Assembly (NCBI RefSeq): GCF_000379445.1 | Contig: NZ_KB902242.1 | Coordinates: forward strand, 237 to 64,236 | Direction of reading: 5' to 3' | DNA from: Fangia hongkongensis FSC776 = DSM 21703 | GTDB lineage: Bacteria; Pseudomonadota; Gammaproteobacteria; Francisellales; Francisellaceae | DNA length: 64,000 nt | Shown here: positions 26,955-34,805 of the stretch, in pieces | Layout: each line of letters begins with the position of its first letter | Position numbering within the stretch: the first letter of the stretch is position 1 | Program-made: the position numbers and the translations under genes | Notes under the pieces: generated by a model | Told to the model about the DNA's origin: nothing | Databases searched by the model: none | Seen by the model: the letters and a program-made list of their open reading frames with translations, nothing else

Positions 26955-29066
26955 ATGCCAAAGAACACAAGACATATACGAGATATGATGGCAAGTCTAA
27001 TGAAGCTTGTTGCTGATTATAAGATGGTGTTAAGTGAGGTTAAAAGGCTGATAGAGCAAGGCTTAATCACCGAAGATCAATACGGTGAAGCATATCAGGC
27101 GCTATCTCAGCGGATAGGAAACACCTTCTTTAAAATGCATGGAATACGCTTTCTAGATACAACAATTACAATTAGCATTCAAAGTATGATTGATGCCTAT
27201 CAACGTGCGCTTGATTTAATGAAATCGCCTGCAAAACCGGTGGCACCATCAGATGGCATGGCAGGGGTTGTTGGTGCAATGGCAGCGATGGGCAAAACAA
27301 ATATGGCACTTGGTCAAATTAGCTTCATTAATAAATTTAACGATATATTTTTGGATAAAGTTATTTTTAATAATGTGCAGGCCTATCAGATTGTGTTTGC
27401 CGGTTTTGTTGGCAAAGATGCAAGGAGTATGGTTACTGCAAAAACCATCAAGCTTGTGAGTCTATGGGTATCGATAAAACAAAAAAAGCTTGAAAATAAG
27501 GATTATCAAGTTACCAAAGCATGGTTAGAACATTTGTTGAGTAACTTAACCGATGGCGTTGATGATGAGGTGCGAGCCTCTTCAGTATGCCGAGGCATTA
27601 TTGATGCTGCCATGAAATACTATGAGATTAAATCAAGTACCTCTGAGACACAGAAAAAATGGCGCGGCTGGATTGTTCTCAAGGAAGAAGGTAAGAGAGT
27701 GAGCTTTGAGCTTGAGCCACGTTTTTCACGACTTGGACTCACTGACCTTGTCCGTGCAATTAATACAGAGCTACTGCCAAGGTTTGAAAAAGAAAAAACA
27801 AGCACCTTTAAACTGGTGAGAATGGCACAATCTGGTGTGAGTATTGCTCAGCTTGCACTTAAAACAGAGCTATCAGCGATTTCAGGGGTTGAAATAAGCT
27901 ACTTTGAGAGTGAGTCTTCCCTTCCTTATGAAAAGAGAAATTTCAGGGTTAAGGTCACAGAAAAGCTTAACCCTAAAGAGTTAGAAGGTGTGCTCTATCA
28001 TGCTGAGAAAGACTTTCAAGAGCTCGTGCAAATTGATCGGGTGATTTTAGCACTTAAGTATCGAAAACACAGATCAAGTACAAAGGCTGCTGATTTTTGG
28101 AAAAATAGGCGTTTATCAGGTGCCAGAGTAGAGGCAATTGATAAAGCGATTCAGGCTTTAGTACATGCAAGAGGTGCGGCTGAAGTGGATCGTATTGTTA
28201 AAGAGCTGATTATTGATAATCAAAAAGCGCAAAAGACCCATGGCCGTTGGGTAGATAAAAAAGGTGGGTTAAGTAAGCTGTTAGAAAATTATACAGGCAA
28301 TGAAGATCATATTGGTTATTTTAAGGGTGAATATGATCCAGAGGCAAAATATGAAGGGTTAAAAGCAGACGATAAAAGTAAACTAGATCCGTTGGAAATT
28401 GAAATTGATAGTGTATCTAAAGAGATGAACAAACAAGGTGATGCTGAGGCATTAATGATCGGTCATGCGAATTTTATTCAGCAGCCAATCATCTATTTAT
28501 TGCTGATTGCAGCACTGGAAAGTGATCCAAGCTATCGCTTGTTAGACCCGCCGCTGATGGTTGAGGGTGAGCGTTTATGTAATGCTGATAGTGTTATTTA
28601 CCAAGTTAATCAGCTTGCTAACAATCAATCTCTAGTAATTCCAGTTAATGAAGTAGGTCATCACTGGACAGTAATGATTATTAGAAGGCTTGCTAATGGT
28701 GAATTATCCAGTGTGTTTTGTGATTCTTTTAGAAGTGCGCCAATGGGATATGCGCAAAATATTGCAAGGATATTAGGCATTGCAGCTGAAAGGCAGCAGT
28801 ACTACACCTACACTTATCAGGTAAATAATGATTGTGCATTTCATGTGGTACGATTAGTTGAGTATATTGTCGAAAACTGTCGTGAAGAGCGAAATTTCAT
28901 ACGATTAAATCTAAGAAACTCTCGGATCATGGAGCAGTATCGTCTGGCAAATGATTTAGAATCGCAAAGACTATCTCAGGCATTAAGAGCGCATTATAAA
29001 TCACGTCTGGCTGAAGTTGTTGGGGACATGCCAGAGGCAGAGCAAAGTGCGTTTATTTTAAATTGA
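26955..29066 (+). CDS. Large protein with C-terminal CE-clan (Ulp1/C48-like) cysteine protease signature, putative effector
   Basis: 703 residues; no signal peptide or membrane helix. The first ~500 residues are mostly charged and helical and match nothing I know. The last ~150 contain, in order and spacing typical of Ulp1/SENP/YopJ-type enzymes, His570 in VGHHWTVMII, Asp590 in VFCDSF, Gln622 and Cys627 in YQVNNDCAFHVV. These would be the His-Asp-Gln-Cys catalytic set. The Gln-Cys distance is five, within the range of bacterial members. Bacterial CE enzymes are deubiquitinases, deSUMOylases, deNEDDylases or acetyltransferases acting in host cells. It has its own AAGGAG site and sits after a terminator. 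Function is inferred from motifs alone. Confidence 0.72.
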   Translation: MPKNTRHIRDMMASLMKLVADYKMVLSEVKRLIEQGLITEDQYGEAYQALSQRIGNTFFKMHGIRFLDTTITISIQSMIDAYQRALDLMKSPAKPVAPSDGMAGVVGAMAAMGKTNMALGQISFINKFNDIFLDKVIFNNVQAYQIVFAGFVGKDARSMVTAKTIKLVSLWVSIKQKKLENKDYQVTKAWLEHLLSNLTDGVDDEVRASSVCRGIIDAAMKYYEIKSSTSETQKKWRGWIVLKEEGKRVSFELEPRFSRLGLTDLVRAINTELLPRFEKEKTSTFKLVRMAQSGVSIAQLALKTELSAISGVEISYFESESSLPYEKRNFRVKVTEKLNPKELEGVLYHAEKDFQELVQIDRVILALKYRKHRSSTKAADFWKNRRLSGARVEAIDKAIQALVHARGAAEVDRIVKELIIDNQKAQKTHGRWVDKKGGLSKLLENYTGNEDHIGYFKGEYDPEAKYEGLKADDKSKLDPLEIEIDSVSKEMNKQGDAEALMIGHANFIQQPIIYLLLIAALESDPSYRLLDPPLMVEGERLCNADSVIYQVNQLANNQSLVIPVNEVGHHWTVMIIRRLANGELSSVFCDSFRSAPMGYAQNIARILGIAAERQQYYTYTYQVNNDCAFHVVRLVEYIVENCREERNFIRLNLRNSRIMEQYRLANDLESQRLSQALRAHYKSRLAEVVGDMPEAEQSAFILN

Positions 29067-29137
29067 CTATTGAGCAAATGTGAAAAAATTAAGGTGTGTT
29101 GAATAATGAGGTTCTCATGTTGTGCTAGGGATATATT

Positions 29138-30607
29138 CTAAATCAGCCGGTTAATCAATTTTCGAATAGCAAACATGACAACCCCAACAATCAGTACAAT
29201 AAGACCAATGCTCAGAAATACCTGCATAAACTGAGTATTGCTTTGTGTGAGTGTTGCGCCTTTTGGTGTGATAGTAAATGAGGCAATAAAGCCGACAAAT
29301 ACCGCTGAGGCGCCGATAATTAGATTCCAAACACCCATCAATAGACCTTCTTTTCCTTCGGCAGCAAGTTTTCCAGCCATTGCAATACCAATAGGAAATA
29401 CCATAAGCTCGCCAGAGACAAAAAAGAAAAATATTAATAATAACCACAAAATGGAATAGGTGGAGCTGATATTGGTGAAGATTAAAAGCGCAAGAAGCAA
29501 ATATCCAATGGATGCTAAGATTAAGCCATAGGAGAATTTGGTCGCAAGGGCTGGATTTTTATTCATTTGACTTAATTTATCCCACATTGCGCTATAGATA
29601 AACCCAAGAAGTACACAATAAAGTGGATCAAGCGAGGTAAGACTGCCTGAAGGGAATGTGATGCCTGCAACCACTCTATTTAAATTATGTTCAGCATAAA
29701 GCGGCAGTAGACCAAATTCTGAGTTAAAGATAATGAAATAAGAGAAACCGATTAGGCAGAGAATAAAAAAGGCGAACATTCTTTTGCCTTCTTTAATTCT
29801 CTTTTGATCTGGGTTTTTGAATAAGCGAAAGCTGATAAATAGGATATAAAGAAGTGAGAACACAAGAAACAACCATAACAGAATGCTGTTAATTAAAACA
29901 TAGTTAAGTAAGATCAGACAGATAGGTGTTAGAATAATTGAAGTGATAATAAGTACAGTTACATTTCGTTTGTTATGTAGTCTTGGCAAGCGGCAACCTG
30001 CCTCTTTTTCTTTAAAGGTGCTAAATTTGTTGCGAATAATCAGCATAATCAGTGCGCCAGCAAACAGCGGAAGCGCATAGATTAATAGACCAATTTTGCC
30101 AATACCTTGTAACACAAACCCAGAGGAAATATCCGATAAGAAAAAACCGATGTTAAACACAACATAAAAAAGTGTACTGCCGGATTCTCGTTTGTGATCA
30201 TCTTTATGATACAGCATGCCAATCAAAGACCAAATGGCCGGCGTACAAAGGGCGTTTCCAACAAGAAAAAGTGATAACCCAAGCATCATGGTGTGAAAGC
30301 CTGGAAGCGCTAACGTTAACATGCCAATGGCGCTGAATAAAAGCCCAATAACAGCCGAATTTCTAAAACCAAAGCGATCGCATAGATATCCGCCAAGCAC
30401 AGGAAGTGTGTAAGCCAATGACATAAAAGCAGCAAACAAATTAAAACTAGCCGTTTCGCTTAGACCATAATAAGTATTTAAACGTACCAAAAGATTAGTC
30501 ATTTGAACGCCAAAGGCGAATGTGAAGGTAGTATAGATAATTGATAAAACCCAAAGCGCACGTGGGTGGGAGCTTTGTGGAATCGTAGCAATATTTTGAT
30601 TGGTCAT
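29138..30607 (-). CDS. POT-family proton-dependent peptide transporter
   Basis: 489 residues, 12-14 membrane helices. N-terminal half has the POT-like FNLFAAFMSLAYTLPVLGGYLCDRFGFRNS and ESGSTLFYVVFNIGFFLSD segments. The family imports di- and tripeptides with protons. The classical ExxER in helix 1 is not evident (residues 28-45 read TFAFGVQMTNLLVRL), so substrate range may differ. Divergent from queF. Confidence 0.8.
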   Translation of the reverse strand: MTNQNIATIPQSSHPRALWVLSIIYTTFTFAFGVQMTNLLVRLNTYYGLSETASFNLFAAFMSLAYTLPVLGGYLCDRFGFRNSAVIGLLFSAIGMLTLALPGFHTMMLGLSLFLVGNALCTPAIWSLIGMLYHKDDHKRESGSTLFYVVFNIGFFLSDISSGFVLQGIGKIGLLIYALPLFAGALIMLIIRNKFSTFKEKEAGCRLPRLHNKRNVTVLIITSIILTPICLILLNYVLINSILLWLFLVFSLLYILFISFRLFKNPDQKRIKEGKRMFAFFILCLIGFSYFIIFNSEFGLLPLYAEHNLNRVVAGITFPSGSLTSLDPLYCVLLGFIYSAMWDKLSQMNKNPALATKFSYGLILASIGYLLLALLIFTNISSTYSILWLLLIFFFFVSGELMVFPIGIAMAGKLAAEGKEGLLMGVWNLIIGASAVFVGFIASFTITPKGATLTQSNTQFMQVFLSIGLIVLIVGVVMFAIRKLINRLI

Positions 30608-30755
30608 AATATCAGCATAGTGTCGTGTTAGATGATATTGAGCTTAGTTTATAAAGGACAACTGTGCCATTTTAATCATTTGCTAATTGTGGAGTTTTGC
30701 AGAATATGATAGATTCATTCTGTCTTAAATTTACAAAATAATGGATGGTTATTAA

Positions 30756-31601
30756 ATGGTAGATGGTATGGAGTTAGAATTATCAGAGTTAGGTAAAAAA
30801 TCTGATTATTTAACACAATATGATGCAAGTTTACTTTTCCCAATTCCAAGATTGATTAAACGAGAGGAGCTAGGATTATCACAAAAAGTTAATTTTAGCG
30901 GGGTTGATATCTGGAGTAGCTTTGAAATTTCTTGGTTGAATAGTAAAGGCAAACCAGAGGTGAGAGTTGGGGTATTTGAAATTAGCTCAGATTCAGAAAA
31001 TATTATTGAATCTAAGAGTTTTAAGCTTTATCTTAACTCGTTTAATAACACTAAATTTCACAGTGAAAGTGAAGTAACCGCTTTGATGAAAAGTGACCTC
31101 TCTCAAGCAGCAAATGGTGAAGTAATCGTTCGACTGATTAAATTAAGTGAATATGATTGTACATTCGTCAATGGGTTCTCAGGGGTTAATCTGGATGTGT
31201 TGGATGTCGAAATTAATGAATATATGACAAACCCATCGCTTCTTAAGTGTGCCTCTGAGCTGATTGTGGAGGAAACACTAACAAGTGATCTTCTAAAGTC
31301 AAACTGCCTTGTTACCAACCAACCAGATTGGGGTAGTGTAATGATCTCCTATAAAGGGGCGCAAATTGATCATGAAAGCTTATTGAAGTATATTATTTCT
31401 TTTCGTGATCATAATGAGTTTCATGAGCAATGTGTTGAGCGAATCTACACGGATATTATGAAGCATTGCCAGCCTGAAAAATTATTGGTTTATGCGCGTT
31501 ATACTCGTCGAGGTGGCTTGGATATTAATCCGCTTCGTAGTTCTTTAAGTGAGCTTGAAATAGATGAAGCGCTTAAAAATCTACGTCTTGTAAGACAGTA
31601 A
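30756..31601 (+). CDS. queF: NADPH-dependent 7-cyano-7-deazaguanine reductase
   Basis: Reduces preQ0 to preQ1. 281 residues, the long two-domain YqfD/E. coli type (282). Cys184 nucleophile in LKSNCLVTNQPDWG and Asp191 seven residues on, as in E. coli (Cys190/Asp197); STYDASLL-type start (QYDASLLFPIPR). An ATG at 30768 is a possible alternative start. Ten bases before the precursor-transporter gene. Confidence 0.96.
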   Translation: MVDGMELELSELGKKSDYLTQYDASLLFPIPRLIKREELGLSQKVNFSGVDIWSSFEISWLNSKGKPEVRVGVFEISSDSENIIESKSFKLYLNSFNNTKFHSESEVTALMKSDLSQAANGEVIVRLIKLSEYDCTFVNGFSGVNLDVLDVEINEYMTNPSLLKCASELIVEETLTSDLLKSNCLVTNQPDWGSVMISYKGAQIDHESLLKYIISFRDHNEFHEQCVERIYTDIMKHCQPEKLLVYARYTRRGGLDINPLRSSLSELEIDEALKNLRLVRQ

Positions 31602-31611
31602 TTCTTACTTT

Positions 31612-32598
31612 ATGTCTCAAATACATTTTAAAATAGGTGATATTGATCCTAATGCATTTAGCATTGAGTATTATGATACATTGACTAAAAAAAGTGCCAC
31701 GCAAGGCGCTACGAAACTTTTTAATGATGATATTTTAGATCTCTTTTCTGAGGTGGATCAACGTACGATTGCATTCCATGCAGGGAAAGAGCAGGCTTTA
31801 TATGGCCGACAAAGGAAACATATAAAGTCATCCGCTCTAAAAGATAAAAAATATATATTTCTTATCTTTGTATCACTATATACAGTTGTCTTTTTTACCT
31901 CTAACATTACGGGATCAACATTAGTTAGTCTTGGTAGTATTGGAGGGGTTTCTCTTGCAGTTCCTGCAGCAATTTTTATTTATGCATTCACATTTTTGAT
32001 AGATTCCATCTTAACTGAGATATATGGCTTTTCTATTGTTAGACGAATTTACACTATTGTTGTATTTACTTCGTTACTTGCAATCATTGCCTTGGTGATA
32101 TTATCATTACTCCCGACAGTTGATGGCCATAATTATATCCAAGAGCTAGTATTTTATGGAGCAGATATTTTAAGAACCTTTGTGGTATCTTTTATCAGCT
32201 TTATTATAGCAGAGTATGTGAATACCAATATTATTGCTAGGATGAAATACTATTCTAGAAGGAAGCATGGTATTCAGCCAACAAAAGAACGTAGAAGAAT
32301 CATGGTAAGGTTTATCAGTGCAACGTCAATAGGCACTTTGGTGGATAGTTTTATCTTTTGTTTTGGAGTTTTCCTTTTCGTGGTGCCAGTCAAAACTATA
32401 TTAGTCATTGTGGCAACTCAATATACCATAAAACTATGCTATGATATCATTGCGTGTATTTTTTCAAGCAAAATCGCTTTATATATTAAGCGCCTTGAAA
32501 AAACAGATATTGTTGAGCTGCCAAGCAATAATATTGCGAAAATGGTTGGATTTAAGATAGATACTGAGCGTTGTAGTAATGACTATGGAAAGTATTAA
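31612..32598 (+). CDS. VUT-family queuosine precursor transporter (YhhQ/QPTR)
   Basis: 328 residues. After about 75 soluble residues come six membrane helices with the family's TSNITGSTLVSLG, FIYAFTFLIDSILTEIYG and VDSFIFCFGVF segments. QPTR proteins import preQ0/preQ1. The N-terminal extension is longer than in E. coli YhhQ (221 residues) and has no known domain. Coupled to queF, so the cell can both salvage precursor and reduce it. Confidence 0.88.
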   Translation: MSQIHFKIGDIDPNAFSIEYYDTLTKKSATQGATKLFNDDILDLFSEVDQRTIAFHAGKEQALYGRQRKHIKSSALKDKKYIFLIFVSLYTVVFFTSNITGSTLVSLGSIGGVSLAVPAAIFIYAFTFLIDSILTEIYGFSIVRRIYTIVVFTSLLAIIALVILSLLPTVDGHNYIQELVFYGADILRTFVVSFISFIIAEYVNTNIIARMKYYSRRKHGIQPTKERRRIMVRFISATSIGTLVDSFIFCFGVFLFVVPVKTILVIVATQYTIKLCYDIIACIFSSKIALYIKRLEKTDIVELPSNNIAKMVGFKIDTERCSNDYGKY

Positions 32599-32600
32599 GT

Positions 32601-33245
32601 CTAGTTATAAAACTTCACCTCAATCAAGGTTGCAGCTAGGCTACAGTCTTGATGTTTCTCATTAATAGGAACCAGCACTTCTTTTTTAGTTAAAAAGCCC
32701 TGAGATTCTTTAATATAAAGCTCGTTGTCAATAAAGTAAGTATTTTCAATGAGATATTGGTTGCCTATATTGAGCAGGCAAAGATTAGGAAATGAAATTT
32801 CATAGGGGTCAAGCGCATCAAAAATTAAAATATTGCCCTGTTGATAAGGGGTGATATTTTTATTCAGCCTGATGGCGAATGCCTTTTCTGAAACAAATGT
32901 ATTAGATATCTCAGTGACAGCAATATCAGAGGCATCTAACTTGCCTTCATAAAATGCAGCGATGTGCTCTATATCAAGCAAAGGGCAGGCGCGTGATTTT
33001 TTACTTGATTGAGTAAAAAGGTTCTCAGAAATAAATGCATCAATTGAAATATCAAAGAAATCAGTAATCATCTTAATGGTTTCAATTGAGGGGTTTTTAT
33101 TGGCATGATTTGTGATGTTGTATAAGGTGGTTGCAGAACAGTTAATTTGTCTAGCAAGCTCACTGACTGATTTTATTTGATGCTTCTTCATTAAAGCAAA
33201 AATATTATGGCTAATAATTTTAACCGTATTTTGTTTGTCACTCAT
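32601..33245 (-). CDS. XRE-family transcriptional regulator
   Basis: 214 residues. N-terminal helix-turn-helix at ~15-65: VSELARQINCSATTLYNITNH and PSIETIKMITDFF. The C-terminal part resembles the beta-rich fold of CI/LexA-like repressors (AIRLNKNITPYQQGNILIFD) but I see no Ser-Lys protease dyad. Convergent with the transporter (2 bases apart). Upstream palindromes at 33293-33308 and 33362-33378 are likely self-binding sites. Confidence 0.82.
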   Translation of the reverse strand: MSDKQNTVKIISHNIFALMKKHQIKSVSELARQINCSATTLYNITNHANKNPSIETIKMITDFFDISIDAFISENLFTQSSKKSRACPLLDIEHIAAFYEGKLDASDIAVTEISNTFVSEKAFAIRLNKNITPYQQGNILIFDALDPYEISFPNLCLLNIGNQYLIENTYFIDNELYIKESQGFLTKKEVLVPINEKHQDCSLAATLIEVKFYN

Positions 33246-33292
33246 TATGGAATTTTCCCCATTTACATAATTAGTAGTGTAGCTATAATCAG

Positions 33293-33308
33293 CTCTGTTT
33301 GTACAGAG
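33293..33308. promoter_or_regulatory. Palindrome in promoter of XRE regulator
   Basis: CTCTGT-TTGT-ACAGAG, a perfect 6-bp inverted repeat. On the minus strand it falls in the spacer before a TTATAG -10-like hexamer of the regulator gene, the classic place for an autorepressor operator. Confidence 0.55.
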
Positions 33309-33361
33309 TGAATCATAACATATTTACCTAGCAAGATAAAATTACTTAAAAAAGTAAAAAT

Positions 33362-33398
33362 AAGTAAATATTTTACTTTACAGTGATATTAATATCAC
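33362..33398. promoter_or_regulatory. Two adjacent palindromes in the divergent intergenic region
   Basis: AAGTAAA-TAT-TTTACTT (33362-33378) and the perfect 16-bp palindrome GTGATATTAATATCAC (33383-33398) sit side by side. A related AAAGTAAAA (33351-33359) repeats the half-site. Likely protein-binding sites controlling the rightward transcript or the XRE gene. Confidence 0.5.
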
Positions 33399-33446
33399 AT
33401 AATATGGGTCTCAGATATGCAGCCGGGGGATAAGTGGCCATATCAT

Positions 33447-33537
33447 CAGATGCTTGTTTGCTAAGTGTCTGTCAAGTAAGTGCGGGGGTGCTGAGTACAT
33501 AAGATTCGGATAAGAGGTGGGATCTTATGTGTTCAGC
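33447..33537 (+). ncRNA. Candidate structured leader or small RNA
   Basis: Two strong hairpins follow each other in a 387-base gene-free stretch. The first has arms CAGATGCTTG (33447-33456) and TAAGTGTCTG (33462-33471), with three G-T pairs. The second pairs 33490-33505 with 33522-33537 (CTGAGTACATAAGAT and ATCTTATGTGTTCAG core, two G-T pairs) around a 16-base loop. G-T pairs in both suggest folding as RNA from the plus strand. It matches no riboswitch or RNA class I know. The downstream gene starts ~95 bases later. Confidence 0.45.
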
Positions 33538-33632
33538 CAACGCTTTGAATGCTGTCATTTCATTATATATTCTGTTGATGTTTTATTTCTTTTGATTATA
33601 TTGTTTCTATAGTTGTGCTATGACATTAAAAT

Positions 33633-34727
33633 ATGAAAGGAAAATTTAAAAACATTGCAAAGAAATATAATCTTACTGCAAGTGAAAGCAGGGTGAATGG
33701 TGCGACAAATCTGACATTAGAGCGCAGCCAAATACCACCTCTAAAAAGTGTCATTGTAGGAAAAGAAGCGCTACTCTTAAATAAAATAACAGCGGCTCTT
33801 AATCAAAGTGCTTCAAGTGAAGTAACGCAACTCCTCTTGGATGGCGCGGATATAGTTTCGCTCATCACTCAAGGTTCTCTAGATGAAAGGCGGCATTTGA
33901 CCTTATTCTATAACCTTAAAAATATCATGGTGCCCTTTGTTAGTCAGGTTGAAAATGAAGTTAAGCATCTCTTAAGCTCTCAGGTAGAAAATTTGGCTGA
34001 GATCTTTAAGCATGAGCAGGCGATTTCTCCACAAAATCAGCAATATGACTTTAACTTTTTACAAAAAATTATATCTACAGATATAATGAGCCCAACGCCA
34101 TATCAAGCGATAGATGCCGCTGCTACACAAGCGCGTCAAAAGGGTTTAAATTTACACAGCTTAAATCGTTCCATATCTACTTATCAACAATTGGTTCTGG
34201 TACCTATAAGAGCGCTGTATAAATATCACCGAAGAGAGATTTATGCTGAAGATTTTCCTAGATTGCCACTTATTGATAGTCTTTTTAGTACCGCAATCTA
34301 TGGGCATCTAATTAAAAACAGAGCTGAGTTTACTTGCTCCTCACAAAACGGACGCATATTAAAACCAGTCTACCAGCTTGCGCTAGCAGAGCTACTCAAT
34401 ATCTCCATGCCATTTAAAGCCTGTTATAGTTATCTTTTGTTACAGATGCTTTTTCAGCCGGAAACAACTTACACGCCCGATTTTAACATCACTCAGAGTA
34501 AAAGAGTGCATATTTGGCGTATCTTAGAAAATACCCCGTTATCAAATTTCTTGCAATCACCTTATGAAGTCATTGAGGAGATCTTGAGGATTATCGATTT
34601 TCAGCGTTCATATTGGTTTCGATATATCTATAGAGCAAGAGAAACAAGAACGCGTCATGTCTTAAGTCATAATGATTTGTTTTCAGCATTGACTTCTCTT
34701 TGGAGTGGTAACACTGTGCCTGCATAA
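33633..34727 (+). CDS. Hypothetical protein, unknown function
   Basis: 364 residues, no signal peptide or membrane helices; mostly helical with a basic N-terminus (MKGKFKNIAKKYNL). I do not recognise any domain. It sits alone between a structured non-coding region and metG, with weak start context. Accessory character and loneliness are compatible with a secreted effector, but nothing in the sequence proves it. Confidence 0.7.
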   Translation: MKGKFKNIAKKYNLTASESRVNGATNLTLERSQIPPLKSVIVGKEALLLNKITAALNQSASSEVTQLLLDGADIVSLITQGSLDERRHLTLFYNLKNIMVPFVSQVENEVKHLLSSQVENLAEIFKHEQAISPQNQQYDFNFLQKIISTDIMSPTPYQAIDAAATQARQKGLNLHSLNRSISTYQQLVLVPIRALYKYHRREIYAEDFPRLPLIDSLFSTAIYGHLIKNRAEFTCSSQNGRILKPVYQLALAELLNISMPFKACYSYLLLQMLFQPETTYTPDFNITQSKRVHIWRILENTPLSNFLQSPYEVIEEILRIIDFQRSYWFRYIYRARETRTRHVLSHNDLFSALTSLWSGNTVPA

Positions 34728-34768
34728 ATTTCTTCACAATTAGCATCCGCAAACTGACCTAGCAATGG

Positions 34769-34774
34769 TATAAT
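34769..34774 (+). promoter_or_regulatory. -10 box of metG promoter
   Basis: Perfect TATAAT with no obvious -35. Transcription starting near 34781 would exclude the ATG at 34776, which decides the metG start. Confidence 0.5.
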
Positions 34775-34805
34775 AATGCCATTCAAATTTTATAATTATT
34801 CTGTT

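Noticed and set aside
30608-30755. preQ1 riboswitch before queF
   Set aside because: I looked for the short preQ1-I and preQ1-II consensus and found neither.
34776-34805. Upstream start of MetG
   Set aside because: The ATG lies 2 bases after a -10 box, before the expected transcript start.
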